Shown here one piece after another: positions 50,858 to 59,868 of a DNA stretch of 64,000 nt; positions within the stretch are counted from its first letter, which is position 1, and each line of letters begins with the position of its first letter. Source of the stretch: DT-110 sp030148525 (GTDB lineage: Bacteria; Bacteroidota; Bacteroidia; Chitinophagales; Saprospiraceae); assembly GCA_965227445.1 (NCBI GenBank), contig OZ245751.1, positions 4,216,001 through 4,280,000 on the forward strand. Reading direction: 5' to 3'. The position numbers and the translations under genes are program-made. The notes under the pieces are model-generated. The model was given only the letters and a program-made list of their open reading frames with translations. It did no database searches and had not been told where the DNA came from.

Positions 50858-51679
50858 ATGGACAAAACCATATACTACCACGTCGGCACCGGAAAAACGG
50901 GTACGACCTATCTGCAGTACCGGGTATTTCCCAAACTGAAGGGTATCGAGTACATACAGCGTACCAAGTTCAGGCGATACCCCCGACTGATCGCTAAAAG
51001 CAACAGTGAGCGGATTTTGTTATCGCGAGAATTTGATCAGCAACTGGAACGCGAAATCAAAGCCTTTACCGAGCACTACCCGGATACTACACCGATCATC
51101 GTATTCCGGCGGCACGACAGCTATATTGCTTCCCAATACCGCCGGTTTGTTAAAAATGGATTCGGTGGTACCTTCACCGACTTTTTCGACCTCGATCAGG
51201 ACGAAGGCTATTTCAAACAAATTGATCTGAACTATCAACACCAGATCAAGTTGCTGGAGCAGTATTTCACCAAGCCACCCATTGTGCTCATCTACGAAGA
51301 TATGCGGGCCCAACCGGAGGCCTTCTTCCGGCATTTCGCCAGGCTGGTCGGAGCTGACCTGGACCTGAATGAGGTAAACCTCCATCCCAAGCACACCTCC
51401 TACGCTCCCCAGCAACTCAAATACATGCAGCAAGTCGGCAAACGCATCAATATGCGCAAGCGACGGGTATTCCGGAACTCCGTACTGCATTTCTTCTGGA
51501 AGCTGTACATGGGGGCGATCAGATACTCCGTACTTTTTATCGGTAAACAATTACCGGCCAGCCGCTTCGACGATAAGCCACTTATCGATCCCCATGAATT
51601 GGAAAGAGTTCGGGAAGCGTATGCGGAGGATTGGGAAAAGGTGATTTCCCTGGCTATACGCCCTGTCGATAAAGACTGA
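50858..51679 (+). CDS. Sulfotransferase-like protein
   Basis: 273 residues from the ATG at 50858; a longer frame runs back through the CCTCAAA array and gives an artificial N-terminus (LKPHLKPQTSNLKP), which is rejected. The PAPS-type loop is HVGTGKTGTTYLQ at about residues 8-20, and VFRRHDSYIASQYRRF has the expected 3'-phosphate Arg/Ser pattern. It is related only at the domain level to the sulfotransferases at 9264-11557. Acceptor unknown. It stands alone between the array and a repeat-filled gap. Confidence 0.78.
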   Translation: MDKTIYYHVGTGKTGTTYLQYRVFPKLKGIEYIQRTKFRRYPRLIAKSNSERILLSREFDQQLEREIKAFTEHYPDTTPIIVFRRHDSYIASQYRRFVKNGFGGTFTDFFDLDQDEGYFKQIDLNYQHQIKLLEQYFTKPPIVLIYEDMRAQPEAFFRHFARLVGADLDLNEVNLHPKHTSYAPQQLKYMQQVGKRINMRKRRVFRNSVLHFFWKLYMGAIRYSVLFIGKQLPASRFDDKPLIDPHELERVREAYAEDWEKVISLAIRPVDKD

Positions 51680-51779
51680 CCAGAAATTAGATCGCTCGTC
51701 TGCGACTCGCTGTTAGATCATACGCCTGTAGTGCCGTGGATCAAGAATCATTAAAATCGATCGGTCCTTTGGAGGGCGA

Positions 51780-51990
51780 ACACATTGCGTACCTAACGGC
51801 ACGCTGTTCAACTTTTTCGTTTACGTTTCTACCCATATCTGGCCCCTAAAGGGGCTCCTGCATGGGTCCCGTTAGGGACCAGATATGGGTAGAAATTACA
51901 ATCGGACAAGAAAAAACCGTGCCGTCAGGTACGGAATATAAGATTGCGTTATCTTCGAAGAATAAATAATCTTGACCCGCGGCACTAGCG
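51780..51990. repeat. Cloverleaf-like inverted repeat and TAAC-loop hairpins
   Basis: An outer pair TTTCTACCCATATCTGG (51826-51842) and CCAGATATGGGTAGAAA (51879-51895) is exactly complementary over 17 bp. Inside are GCCCC-TAAA-GGGGC (51842-51855) and GGTCCC-GTTA-GGGACC (51865-51880). A partial TACC-TAAC-GGCA element lies near 51790, and CCGCGGCACTAGCGG near 51978 resembles a piece at 22770. The 51680-52101 gap contains no recognisable gene. Confidence 0.85.
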
Positions 51991-52101
51991 GCGTATTGCT
52001 AAATGACGGAAGGTACACCTAGTTTCTATCAGTACACCGCAGGTGTACGATCCAGTATCTTGAAGCGAGCCAATAGGCGAGCGGTCTAAAAGCGGAGCGA
52101 T

Positions 52102-53340
52102 CTATCTCCGCAGCATCATCTTCACCCAAAACCACGGTTTGACAAGTTGCTCCCGCAGGCTAAAATCGGTATACATGGCCGAGATGTAATCAATGACTTT
52201 CTTGTTGGAGGAGATAATATTGGCGATGACGTTGACTATCCAGGGGTAGCGCGCCATTTGCTGTAGTTGGTAGGTCAGGCGCATCTCCTCACCCAACACG
52301 CGCTGAACCCGAACGTCATAATCCTTGAGGAATTCTGCAGAGAAATCATTGGCTGCCAGGCATTTTTCGGCCTGCTCGGCGGCGATGACCCCGCTGTAGA
52401 AGGCATTGCCGATCCCCTCGCCGGTAAGCGGGTCTACCAAATGAGCCGCATCACCCACCAGCACGTAGTGATCGCCGGAAAGTGGCCGCTTTTTGGAGCC
52501 CAGCGGCAGACCGTAGCCATGAACCGGGCCGATGCGCTCGGCATGTTGGAAGCGGGGTGCAATGTCGGGATGCTCCCGGATAACGCGCTCCATAGTTTCC
52601 CGCAGATTGATCTTTTTGCGCTTCATGACATCGGTCCGCATACCCAGGCCCACGTTAGCTTCTCCGTTGGGTAGGGGGAATACCCAGAAATACCCCGGTG
52701 TGAGCTCTTTCAGAAAACGCAATTCAATAAAATTATCGGTGGGCATATCCGTGACGCCCCGGTAATACGCACGCAGGGCGCCGGCGTGGTGGTTGGGTTC
52801 GACGGCCAGTCCCGCGTGTCGCCGGCTGAATGGTGAATGGGCACCGCTGGCATCGACGAAGAGTTTGCATTGTATGTGCAGGTCACCCGTCTTATCGGTC
52901 AGGAAGTAGCCTTCGGCATTCCGTTTGAAATCGCGCACTTCCACCCCCTCCTTAAAGGTGATATCCGCACGGCGTTTCACCTCATCGATGAGAAAATTGT
53001 CAAAATCAATCCGCTTGGCAACGTACCCGGGGGCCGACTTTTCCTCCCTGACGTAGTTCGGTTCAAAGGGCAGATCCAGTGCTTTGCGATTAGGAGCCAC
53101 AAAACGAATCCCCCACACATCGACCTGGCGACCCAGATCGTGAAAGCGCTCCATCATCGCCGGATCCATGCGGTTCAACAATGTGGTTACCTTGCCGCTG
53201 ATGGCATCTCCGCAGATCTTATCGCGCGGGAAAGTCGCTTTGTCGAGTAACACACAGGGAATACCCAGGTAACTGAGGCGAAGGGCGGTGGCGGCCCCGC
53301 CGGGACCAGCGCCTAGAATGCAAACGTCGGTGGTGAGCAT
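52102..53340 (-). CDS. Geranylgeranyl-reductase-type FAD-dependent oxidoreductase
   Basis: 412 residues from the ATG at 53340, giving MLTTDVCILGAGPGGAATALRL with the FAD-binding GxGxxG. Further signatures are DKICGDAISGKV and VGDAAHLVDPLTGEGIGNAFYSG, the second FAD motif. The group reduces isoprenoid chains such as in menaquinone or archaeal-type lipids, and related flavoproteins act on other polyprenoids. The substrate cannot be read from the sequence. No membrane helix is obvious; a C-terminal basic part may be peripheral. It is a single gene. Confidence 0.82.
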   Translation of the reverse strand: MLTTDVCILGAGPGGAATALRLSYLGIPCVLLDKATFPRDKICGDAISGKVTTLLNRMDPAMMERFHDLGRQVDVWGIRFVAPNRKALDLPFEPNYVREEKSAPGYVAKRIDFDNFLIDEVKRRADITFKEGVEVRDFKRNAEGYFLTDKTGDLHIQCKLFVDASGAHSPFSRRHAGLAVEPNHHAGALRAYYRGVTDMPTDNFIELRFLKELTPGYFWVFPLPNGEANVGLGMRTDVMKRKKINLRETMERVIREHPDIAPRFQHAERIGPVHGYGLPLGSKKRPLSGDHYVLVGDAAHLVDPLTGEGIGNAFYSGVIAAEQAEKCLAANDFSAEFLKDYDVRVQRVLGEEMRLTYQLQQMARYPWIVNVIANIISSNKKVIDYISAMYTDFSLREQLVKPWFWVKMMLRR

Positions 53341-53465
53341 GAAATCAAGGGGTTCGGTACACCTCAATTTACCATAGTGGGAGGAAATTTTTAATATTTA
53401 ATGCTTAATTTTTAATTGCACCCTCTAAACCAACTAATTAAAAATTAACAATTAAACATTATCAA

Positions 53466-54854
53466 TTAATTCACGATCATCCGCTTCGTAGCCACCACCT
53501 GCCCGTTCACCATCAGTGAGTATTGGTAGGTACCGGCCGGGAAGTTGCCCGTTTGCAGATCAACTTGTCCGTTGCCTTTTTGCGAAAGCGAAATCCGTTG
53601 CAGTTCCTTGCCATCAACTGACGTTATGATCAATTGGGCAGACCCGCCCTTCGCCAGGGCTTCGTCGGGCAGGAAGTAGGCGATCCGGGTCGTTCCGTAA
53701 AAGGGATTGGGCTCATTCTGTTCGAGGGAAGGAGCCTGATTCAGGATGACGGGGGCCTCTTCTTCGGAATCTTGATCGAGTAGTTGTTGGACCAGGTTCT
53801 CCAGGTCTGCCAGACGGTTTTGTAATGCCTGATTTTTTGACCTTAAACTGCTTACTTCCTTATCCAGTTCCTTGGTTGCATTGATGAGCATGTAGGTGAA
53901 AGCCGAAGGGTCGACGGCCATATACCCATCCTGCCCGGGAATGACCATGTGCTGGGCTACTTTGTCTAATTCTTGCGCAATGACACCCACAAAGCGATGC
54001 CCTTCGGGGGTGTCGCCCTTGCCATTATAGGTATACCACACCGGATCGATGGCTTTCAGGATATCCAGCCCTTCTTCATAGGGTTTTACATCCCTTTTTG
54101 TGCGTGCATCGGAAGTGCCGGCCCACGAACCTCCGCCTGCTTTTCGGGCAAATCCTATGGGGACATCCAGAGCAGTTCCATTGGTACCTGTATTCGAAAA
54201 CCGTGCAGATGTAAAATAAACGCCACCATCCATGGAGTCATCGGTCTCCACTCGGATGCCTACATTATCCTCAGTCAGATTTTCTATGGCCAGAGAAACA
54301 TTAGAAATCGGAGTTCTCCCTATACTCACCACACCTCCATCCCGGGCCATGGTAATATTGCCACCTTCGGGATTGATAAATAAATCGGAGGCATTCCCAT
54401 TATTACGGGCCTGGATTTCGTTATTGTCTATACCGAGGTTAGTGCCGGTCAAGGACCCGTTTATGAGGTAACCGCCATCGGTGCTGTTTACATCGGTGCC
54501 ACCAAGAATTTGCAGCTTAGTTTCTGGACTTGCTGTACCAATACCGACATTACCATCGCCCCGGAAAGTCATTACCTCATCTGCCCAGAAGGATTTGAAG
54601 GATAACGAATTACCCGTTGCTCCGCCACCAGCAAAGTCGGATTCGAAGAAAAAGCTCGCATCGGTAGAAATACCCTCCATAAAAGATAAGGTTTCCACAT
54701 TGTCTCCACTGGCACTTATTGACAGTATACCGGAAAGGCTATTTGTACCGATGCCGACGGAGCCCTCCACTGTCAAATTTTGCGCGTGCAGGCTGCTTGT
54801 ACAAAGAAAAAAACAGGTAACAATGGTCGGGATTGAAAAACCGGAGATCTGCAT
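53466..54854 (-). CDS. T9SS-secreted protein with S74 intramolecular-chaperone (tail-fibre) domain
   Basis: 462 residues. Signal peptide about 1-24 (CFFLCTSSLHAQ), then a repetitive beta-strand region with GNVGIGTASPETKLQI repeats of the tail-fibre type. SDARTKRDVKPYEEGLDILKAIDPVWYTY begins a peptidase-S74/endosialidase chaperone segment (about 250-325), followed by a coiled coil (ELDKEVSSLRSKNQALQNRLADLENLVQQLL). The last 80 residues are a type IX secretion C-terminal domain with LEQNEPNPF and a final strand ending KRMIVN. It is secreted by T9SS and probably surface displayed. Confidence 0.85.
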   Translation of the reverse strand: MQISGFSIPTIVTCFFLCTSSLHAQNLTVEGSVGIGTNSLSGILSISASGDNVETLSFMEGISTDASFFFESDFAGGGATGNSLSFKSFWADEVMTFRGDGNVGIGTASPETKLQILGGTDVNSTDGGYLINGSLTGTNLGIDNNEIQARNNGNASDLFINPEGGNITMARDGGVVSIGRTPISNVSLAIENLTEDNVGIRVETDDSMDGGVYFTSARFSNTGTNGTALDVPIGFARKAGGGSWAGTSDARTKRDVKPYEEGLDILKAIDPVWYTYNGKGDTPEGHRFVGVIAQELDKVAQHMVIPGQDGYMAVDPSAFTYMLINATKELDKEVSSLRSKNQALQNRLADLENLVQQLLDQDSEEEAPVILNQAPSLEQNEPNPFYGTTRIAYFLPDEALAKGGSAQLIITSVDGKELQRISLSQKGNGQVDLQTGNFPAGTYQYSLMVNGQVVATKRMIVN

Positions 54855-54895
54855 AGTGATATGGATTTATTACAAATTAAATACGAGGTAAAGAC

Positions 54896-54987
54896 GGTGC
54901 CTTTGCCTTTTTGCGAAAGCAAAATCCGTTGCAACTCCTTACCATCAATGGAAGTGGTGATAAAGATCTTCGTATTGATTTTTTAGT
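54896..54987 (-). pseudogene. Fragment of a T9SS C-terminal sorting domain
   Basis: The minus strand reads TKIFITTSIDGKELQRILLS and then QKGKG, close to the CTD of the neighbouring gene (LIITSVDGKELQRISLS) at both protein and DNA level. A stop codon lies just upstream of it, and it runs into the start of the T9SS gene without its own start. It is a relic, perhaps from a partial duplication. The rest of the 54855-55187 gap shows nothing else. Confidence 0.7.
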
Positions 54988-55187
54988 ACAGTTGTACGCT
55001 ACACGGAATCCGATCCACCTTATCGCGTGCACCGTTTTGCACGGAGCGTGTTGCGTGTATCGTTTTCCGACTTATGTTTGTAAATTTAAGAGCCCTTCAT
55101 ACGACCTACTCCAAAATCACCGCGAGCGGGACTGATACCATCGCCGGCGGGTTCATTTTTTGCGCAAGCGGACAACCCATACCATTT

Positions 55188-57596
55188 ATGAAAAGCGTAA
55201 TTACAGGCCTGATACTTACATTCAGTTGTAGCAACCTCATGGCTCAGCCATCGCCCATCGACAGCCTGGAAGCCCTTTTAGCGGAAGCTGAACCCGGATA
55301 CGATCAGATCGATTATATGGTGGGGCTGTCACGTTATTACCTGTTCCGGTTCGAGGACGAGAAGATGCTTTCCATTTTGGCGGAAGCCGAAGAAGTGGCC
55401 CGCGAAACCCAAAGCTGGTCCGGTCTGGCCTACGTCTTGGTGATGCGCAACATGGCAGCCTACGGAATAGAGGGTGACGTGGACAAAGCATTCCGTTTAA
55501 TGAAAGAGGCCCGAACGTACGCTGAACTATCCGGTGACCCGGATGCCCTGGCCTTTGTCGATTACAATGATGCCGAAAACTACCTGTTTGAGAAAAATGA
55601 CTTTACCACCTCCCTCCGTATCATCCGCCGGTCACTGGACCGCATGGATGACCGGGTAACCCTTAAAAATGTGGGGAATACATACAAGTGCCTGGGTAAT
55701 ATTTACGGTCGGTCGGGGCAGTACGAGCAATCGCTGGAGGCCTTTAGAAAGGCACTGGCAGCATTCCGGAAAGTAGCAGCCGAACCGGATATAAACCATA
55801 TCCTGGGCAGAATCAGCGCTATGTATGCTGACGGAGGGGCAGACAACATCATGCAAACATTGGTTCACCTGGGCGATACATACCGGGAGATCGGCGATTT
55901 ATCAAGGGCCGATTCTTTATTGCAGGAAGCACTTATTCTCGCCCGTAAGATAGGGGATAATGGCTCCGTTGCCTGGGCGCTGGGATCACTGACCGACCTG
56001 TACGCTCAATGGGGCAAGCTCGACCAGGCCATTCGATACGCCAGGGAATCCATCCGGATCTGGGAGAACCTGGATTCGGATCGGGAATTGATGGAAGCCT
56101 ACATGGATTTAGGGCGGTTATATACCCTGGTTGGTGATTACGAGTCATCGCGCAGCACTTTTTCGGTTCCCATTGCGTACTATCAATCTCGGGACGACAC
56201 CCTGGCGGTATTGAATGGCCTGGTACAGCTAAACTACACTTGGATCCGCGAAGGTCAGGCAGAACAAGCACAAAAAGTACTGGACCGCATTGCCGATCTT
56301 AACGATGGGTTTGGATCGATTGACTTGCACCTTCATTACCTGGACCAATCGAGTCGCCTGGCACTATTGGAGGATGACCTCGATCGATCCAGATCCGTCC
56401 TTACCCGGCTGGCCAGGCTGGCAGACTCCCTGCAAAACAACTCCATGGCCTTCCAGGCGGCCTATGATCTGACGGAAGTTTACCTATTGAAGGGCCAAAC
56501 CGACCGGGCACTGGCATCGGCCGATCAGGCACTTCGGTTGGCCACTATGTCCGGTAACCGGTCCTATCACAGTGATGTCATGGAGTTGCGCGCCCGTTTG
56601 TTTGAAAAACGGGGTAATTATCCTGCAGCTTTAGCCAGCCACCGTGAATACGTAGCAATCAAGGACAGCCTGGCCACCCTGGAAGGTCAGCGTATCCTAA
56701 GGGAGGAACAGGTGCGGCAAAATGTGAACACCTATAAGGCCGAAAAGGAAGCCGCCGACCGGGAAAAGCAACTACTGGCAACCCGCAACCGACTGTATCT
56801 GTTGGTGGCTTTGCTGCTCGGATTAGTGGTAGCTGCCATCAGTTATTTGTTCCTGCAATTGCGCAAAACCAAGCGCCAGCTCGAAGAACAAAACGAGCAA
56901 TTGACTCAACTTAACCGGACCAAGGACCGCTTTTTCGGCATCATCGCCCACGACATTCGGAGTCCCATCATCGCCCTGCGGGGGGTGGGTGAACAAATGG
57001 CCTTTTACCTGGAAAAGGGCCGGATAGAGAAACTCCGCATGCTTTCGCAAAAACTGGATGTGACGGGAAAGCGGTTGTCCGATCTGCTGGATAATCTCCT
57101 GAATTGGGCCTTGTTGCAGCAGGGCGGTATTGCTCACCAACCCGACACGCTGCAATTGCATCCGATCGTCACCGAAACGATCCATATGTTTAGTATGAGC
57201 GCAGAAACTAAGAGAATTACTATCAGCAATCATATTCCCGAAGACCTCCGGATCCAAGCCGATGAAAATGCGCTGAACACCATCCTGCGCAACCTGATCA
57301 GTAATGCCGTTAAATTTACCGCGCCGGGAGGGAATGTACACGTGCTGGCGGAAACCCAAAACGGCCAAGTATTGTTACGAGTCCGGGATAATGGGATCGG
57401 TATGTCCTCTGATAAAATACAGGAACTATTTACCCTGCAACCCAAGAGTAATAAGGGCACGGCCGGAGAGAGAGGCACCGGTCTGGGACTCATTCTCGTA
57501 AAAGAGTTGGCAGAGCGTCACCATGGCCATTTGTCGGTTGAAAGCAAAGAAGCGGAAGGGTCGGTATTTACGGTGGTTTTGCCGGAAGCAGCGTAG
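55188..57596 (+). CDS. TPR sensor histidine kinase
   Basis: 802 residues from the ATG at 55188, which starts a signal peptide (MKSVITGLILTFSCSNLMAQ). Residues about 60-500 are tetratricopeptide repeats (for example NTYKCLGNIYGRSGQYEQSLEAFRKAL), periplasmic. One membrane helix is at about 535-558. The H-box FFGIIAHDIRSPI has His588; an N box (LRNLISNAVKFT), G1 (VRDNGIGM) and G2 (GERGTGLGLILVKEL) complete the kinase. It is the probable partner of the LytTR regulator 367 bp downstream, although the gap holds repeats. Confidence 0.9.
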   Translation: MKSVITGLILTFSCSNLMAQPSPIDSLEALLAEAEPGYDQIDYMVGLSRYYLFRFEDEKMLSILAEAEEVARETQSWSGLAYVLVMRNMAAYGIEGDVDKAFRLMKEARTYAELSGDPDALAFVDYNDAENYLFEKNDFTTSLRIIRRSLDRMDDRVTLKNVGNTYKCLGNIYGRSGQYEQSLEAFRKALAAFRKVAAEPDINHILGRISAMYADGGADNIMQTLVHLGDTYREIGDLSRADSLLQEALILARKIGDNGSVAWALGSLTDLYAQWGKLDQAIRYARESIRIWENLDSDRELMEAYMDLGRLYTLVGDYESSRSTFSVPIAYYQSRDDTLAVLNGLVQLNYTWIREGQAEQAQKVLDRIADLNDGFGSIDLHLHYLDQSSRLALLEDDLDRSRSVLTRLARLADSLQNNSMAFQAAYDLTEVYLLKGQTDRALASADQALRLATMSGNRSYHSDVMELRARLFEKRGNYPAALASHREYVAIKDSLATLEGQRILREEQVRQNVNTYKAEKEAADREKQLLATRNRLYLLVALLLGLVVAAISYLFLQLRKTKRQLEEQNEQLTQLNRTKDRFFGIIAHDIRSPIIALRGVGEQMAFYLEKGRIEKLRMLSQKLDVTGKRLSDLLDNLLNWALLQQGGIAHQPDTLQLHPIVTETIHMFSMSAETKRITISNHIPEDLRIQADENALNTILRNLISNAVKFTAPGGNVHVLAETQNGQVLLRVRDNGIGMSSDKIQELFTLQPKSNKGTAGERGTGLGLILVKELAERHHGHLSVESKEAEGSVFTVVLPEAA

Positions 57597-57963
57597 GGAA
57601 GTCGGAGGTCGGAAATCGGAGGTCGGAAATCGGAGGTCGGCCAGCCTTCGCCAAGGCTACGGCGGGCAAGGAAGTCGGAGGTCGGAAATGACCTATTCTG
57701 TTCCTCAGCGCTCTAAGTGATTGATTTTGAATTATTAATTTTTGATTTTTAATTGCTACGATTGAGGTTTTTGAAGTCTGTCAGTTGGGCTAATCGCCAT
57801 GTCGTAGAGACTTGGATTTGCCTGCCCTGGGATGCAGACATCTGGTAATCAGCACATTGGATACCATCTGTTTTTAAGGCAACTTACATCCATAATCTTG
57901 TGCTCCTTAGTGCCCTTGTGGTTCAATTAAAAATTAGTCCCTAAAAATTAAGCATTACCCTGC
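57597..57963. repeat. AGGTCGG/AAATCGG heptamer array and AAAAATT units
   Basis: From 57599 to about 57690 there are alternating AGGTCGG and AAATCGG heptamers broken by a GCCTTCGCCAAGGC...GGCGGGC hairpin of the common Bacteroidota type. AAAAATT-like units lie near 57725-57755 and 57925-57955. No gene, and no clear promoter for the response regulator. Confidence 0.85.
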
Positions 57964-58707
57964 ATGAACATCCTGATTGTTGAAGACGAAGATCTGTATG
58001 CCGATCAGCTGGAAATGCTGGTTGAAAAGATGGGGTATACCTGTCTGGGCATAGCTGACAATAGCGTGGATGCGTTGGCGGTAGTATCCAAAAACCCACC
58101 CGATATTTTGTTAATGGATGTACATATCCAGGGCGATTACGACGGCATTGAGCTGACTCAGGAGATCCGGAGAGTGTATCCGCATATTCCGGTGGTTTTC
58201 ATTACGTCCATGACTGATGATATGACCTTTCGGCGGGCCAGCCGGACCGGGCGAATTCAGTTCATCGTAAAGCCTTTTTCGGATCTGCAATTACAACGAG
58301 CCATGGAGCTGGCCCTGCAAGATGCAGAACCGGGGACTGCGGATAAAGGTGGGGGTACCCAAAAGTGGGATTCCGGTTTGGTGTCAGGAGATCATGTATT
58401 CGTGAAGATGGGGAATCGACTGGAAAAGATCCACTGGCAGGACATTCTCTACGTCGAAGCGGATGACAAGCATTGCTACCTGCACTTGCCCGAAAAGCGA
58501 TACATCGTGCACATGTCGCTGAAACAAGTCCGGGACCAATTGGATGCACAGGTATTTTTTCAGTCACATCGCAGCTACCTGATAAATATTTCCCGGATAA
58601 AGACGATCAATCTGGACGACCAGGTAGTGCTTTTTGAAGGGAAGGAAGCACCAATCAGTAGGCGAAACCGGGAGGCTCTGCTGAATCGCCTGAAATATTT
58701 AATGTGA
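57964..58707 (+). CDS. LytTR-type response regulator
   Basis: 247 residues: a REC domain with ILIVEDED at the N-terminus, the phospho-acceptor Asp52 in ILLMDVHI, and FIVKPFS with the conserved Lys about residue 104; then a LytTR DNA-binding domain (about 145-247) with KIHWQDILYVEADDKHCYLHL and FFQSHRSYLINISRI. LytTR regulators bind extended promoters of cell-envelope and virulence-type genes. It probably pairs with the upstream TPR kinase. Confidence 0.9.
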   Translation: MNILIVEDEDLYADQLEMLVEKMGYTCLGIADNSVDALAVVSKNPPDILLMDVHIQGDYDGIELTQEIRRVYPHIPVVFITSMTDDMTFRRASRTGRIQFIVKPFSDLQLQRAMELALQDAEPGTADKGGGTQKWDSGLVSGDHVFVKMGNRLEKIHWQDILYVEADDKHCYLHLPEKRYIVHMSLKQVRDQLDAQVFFQSHRSYLINISRIKTINLDDQVVLFEGKEAPISRRNREALLNRLKYLM

Positions 58708-58712
58708 GGTGT

Positions 58713-58765
58713 GGTATAGGGTAGTAGGTACGGTACCAGGTACACAATACCTACTACCCTATACC
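58713..58765. terminator. Perfect 18-bp inverted repeat between convergent genes
   Basis: GGTATAGGGTAGTAGGTA (58713-58730) pairs exactly with TACCTACTACCCTATACC (58748-58765) around a 17-base loop. It lies between the LytTR regulator and the convergent SPFH gene. There is no U-run, so a termination or transcript-end role is a guess. The arms are made of heptamer-like GGTAGTA units, related to the inverted repeat at about 47522-47562. Confidence 0.75.
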
Positions 58766-58770
58766 AATGA

Positions 58771-59613
58771 TCAATTCCCGCCCAGTATCAGTGGTAAACC
58801 ATCATCCCCGCTACCGACGACAATGACCTTGGAATTGGATGAATTGGCCAGATCCAGCGTGGCTTCAATACCTTTATCCCGCAGTATATTAGGAGTCAGG
58901 GAGGCATTCAGAATGCGGTTGGACTCCGCTTTAGCTTCGGCTTCGATGATCCGGCGCTCGGCTTCCTTACGCTCCTGATCCAGTATGTATTCGTATTTCA
59001 GAGCTAACTGTTCAGCCTCAATTTTCTCTTCGATGGCTGTACGGACCTTTTCGGGCAGTACGATATCGCGGATCAAAACAGCTTTCATTTCTACGAAGTT
59101 TTTCCGCAGTACGCTATCCAGATCATTGGAGATCAGCCCCTGCACTTCATCACGACGGGTAGAATACAATTCCTCCGGATTGAATCGACCGATTATTTTA
59201 CGAACGGATGAGCGTATTTCCGGTCGCACCAGTGAATTCATATAGTCCCGCCCAAATTGCTCGTGCAATTCACCAATATTATTGTAGCCGGGATTCACAC
59301 GAACGGTCACATCCAGTTTGATGTTCAAACCATTGCTTGAGAGTACGGACATGGATTCTTCCAATTGCTTTTCACGTACATCGTACACGAACATCGTGTT
59401 CCAGGGAGCTACTACGTGAAAGCCTGGCTTGTAGATCTTTTCTTTCTCTAGTCCACCGCCGAATCGCTTAAACAGGACACCGCGTTCACCGGCCTGAATG
59501 GTCAGGAAAGTGGCATTAGAAAAGATCAGAATGACAATCAGGGAAATGAATATGATAATCCCCGTAGTGAGTAATCGTCCTTGGTTCGGACGTTTGTTGC
59601 TTGGTTGGCTCAT
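58771..59613 (-). CDS. SPFH/prohibitin family membrane protein
   Basis: 280 residues. A basic N-terminus (NKRPNQGRLLTTG) precedes one membrane helix (IIIFISLIVILIFSNATFLTI), followed by an SPFH domain (GERGVLFKRFGGGLEKEKIYKPGFHVVAPW, YDVREKQLEESMSVLSSNGL) and a helical coiled-coil region (EEKIEAEQLALKYEYILDQERKEAERRIIEAEAKAESN). Prohibitin-like proteins form ring assemblies in the membrane, in bacteria sometimes guarding FtsH or membrane stress. No partner protease gene is adjacent. Confidence 0.88.
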   Translation of the reverse strand: MSQPSNKRPNQGRLLTTGIIIFISLIVILIFSNATFLTIQAGERGVLFKRFGGGLEKEKIYKPGFHVVAPWNTMFVYDVREKQLEESMSVLSSNGLNIKLDVTVRVNPGYNNIGELHEQFGRDYMNSLVRPEIRSSVRKIIGRFNPEELYSTRRDEVQGLISNDLDSVLRKNFVEMKAVLIRDIVLPEKVRTAIEEKIEAEQLALKYEYILDQERKEAERRIIEAEAKAESNRILNASLTPNILRDKGIEATLDLANSSNSKVIVVGSGDDGLPLILGGN

Positions 59614-59803
59614 TATATGTTGTTTGACTGTTATTTAATCTTAATATGAGAAGATGACGTATTTCGTTCTGCCCAGCACGTTTTTTTCTATCAACACACC
59701 GTAAAATCCGATCAGCAGATAAATTTAAAGATACATTTTTTGGCCGAACCAGTGTGGTCAGGAAATGCCCTTTACCCTCAACCTCTGACACCAGATTTTG
59801 TTA

Positions 59804-59811
59804 TACCTTTG
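59804..59811 (+). promoter_or_regulatory. -7 element TACCTTTG of the cytochrome c gene
   Basis: Exact match to TAnnTTTG, 58 bp before the ATG at 59869. The expected -33 TTTG is not seen at 19 bp spacing. Confidence 0.45.
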
Positions 59812-59868
59812 CTTTTTAAGAAGGCACCCAACCTTCACGACTGCATAACTTACAAACCTGTTCACTGA

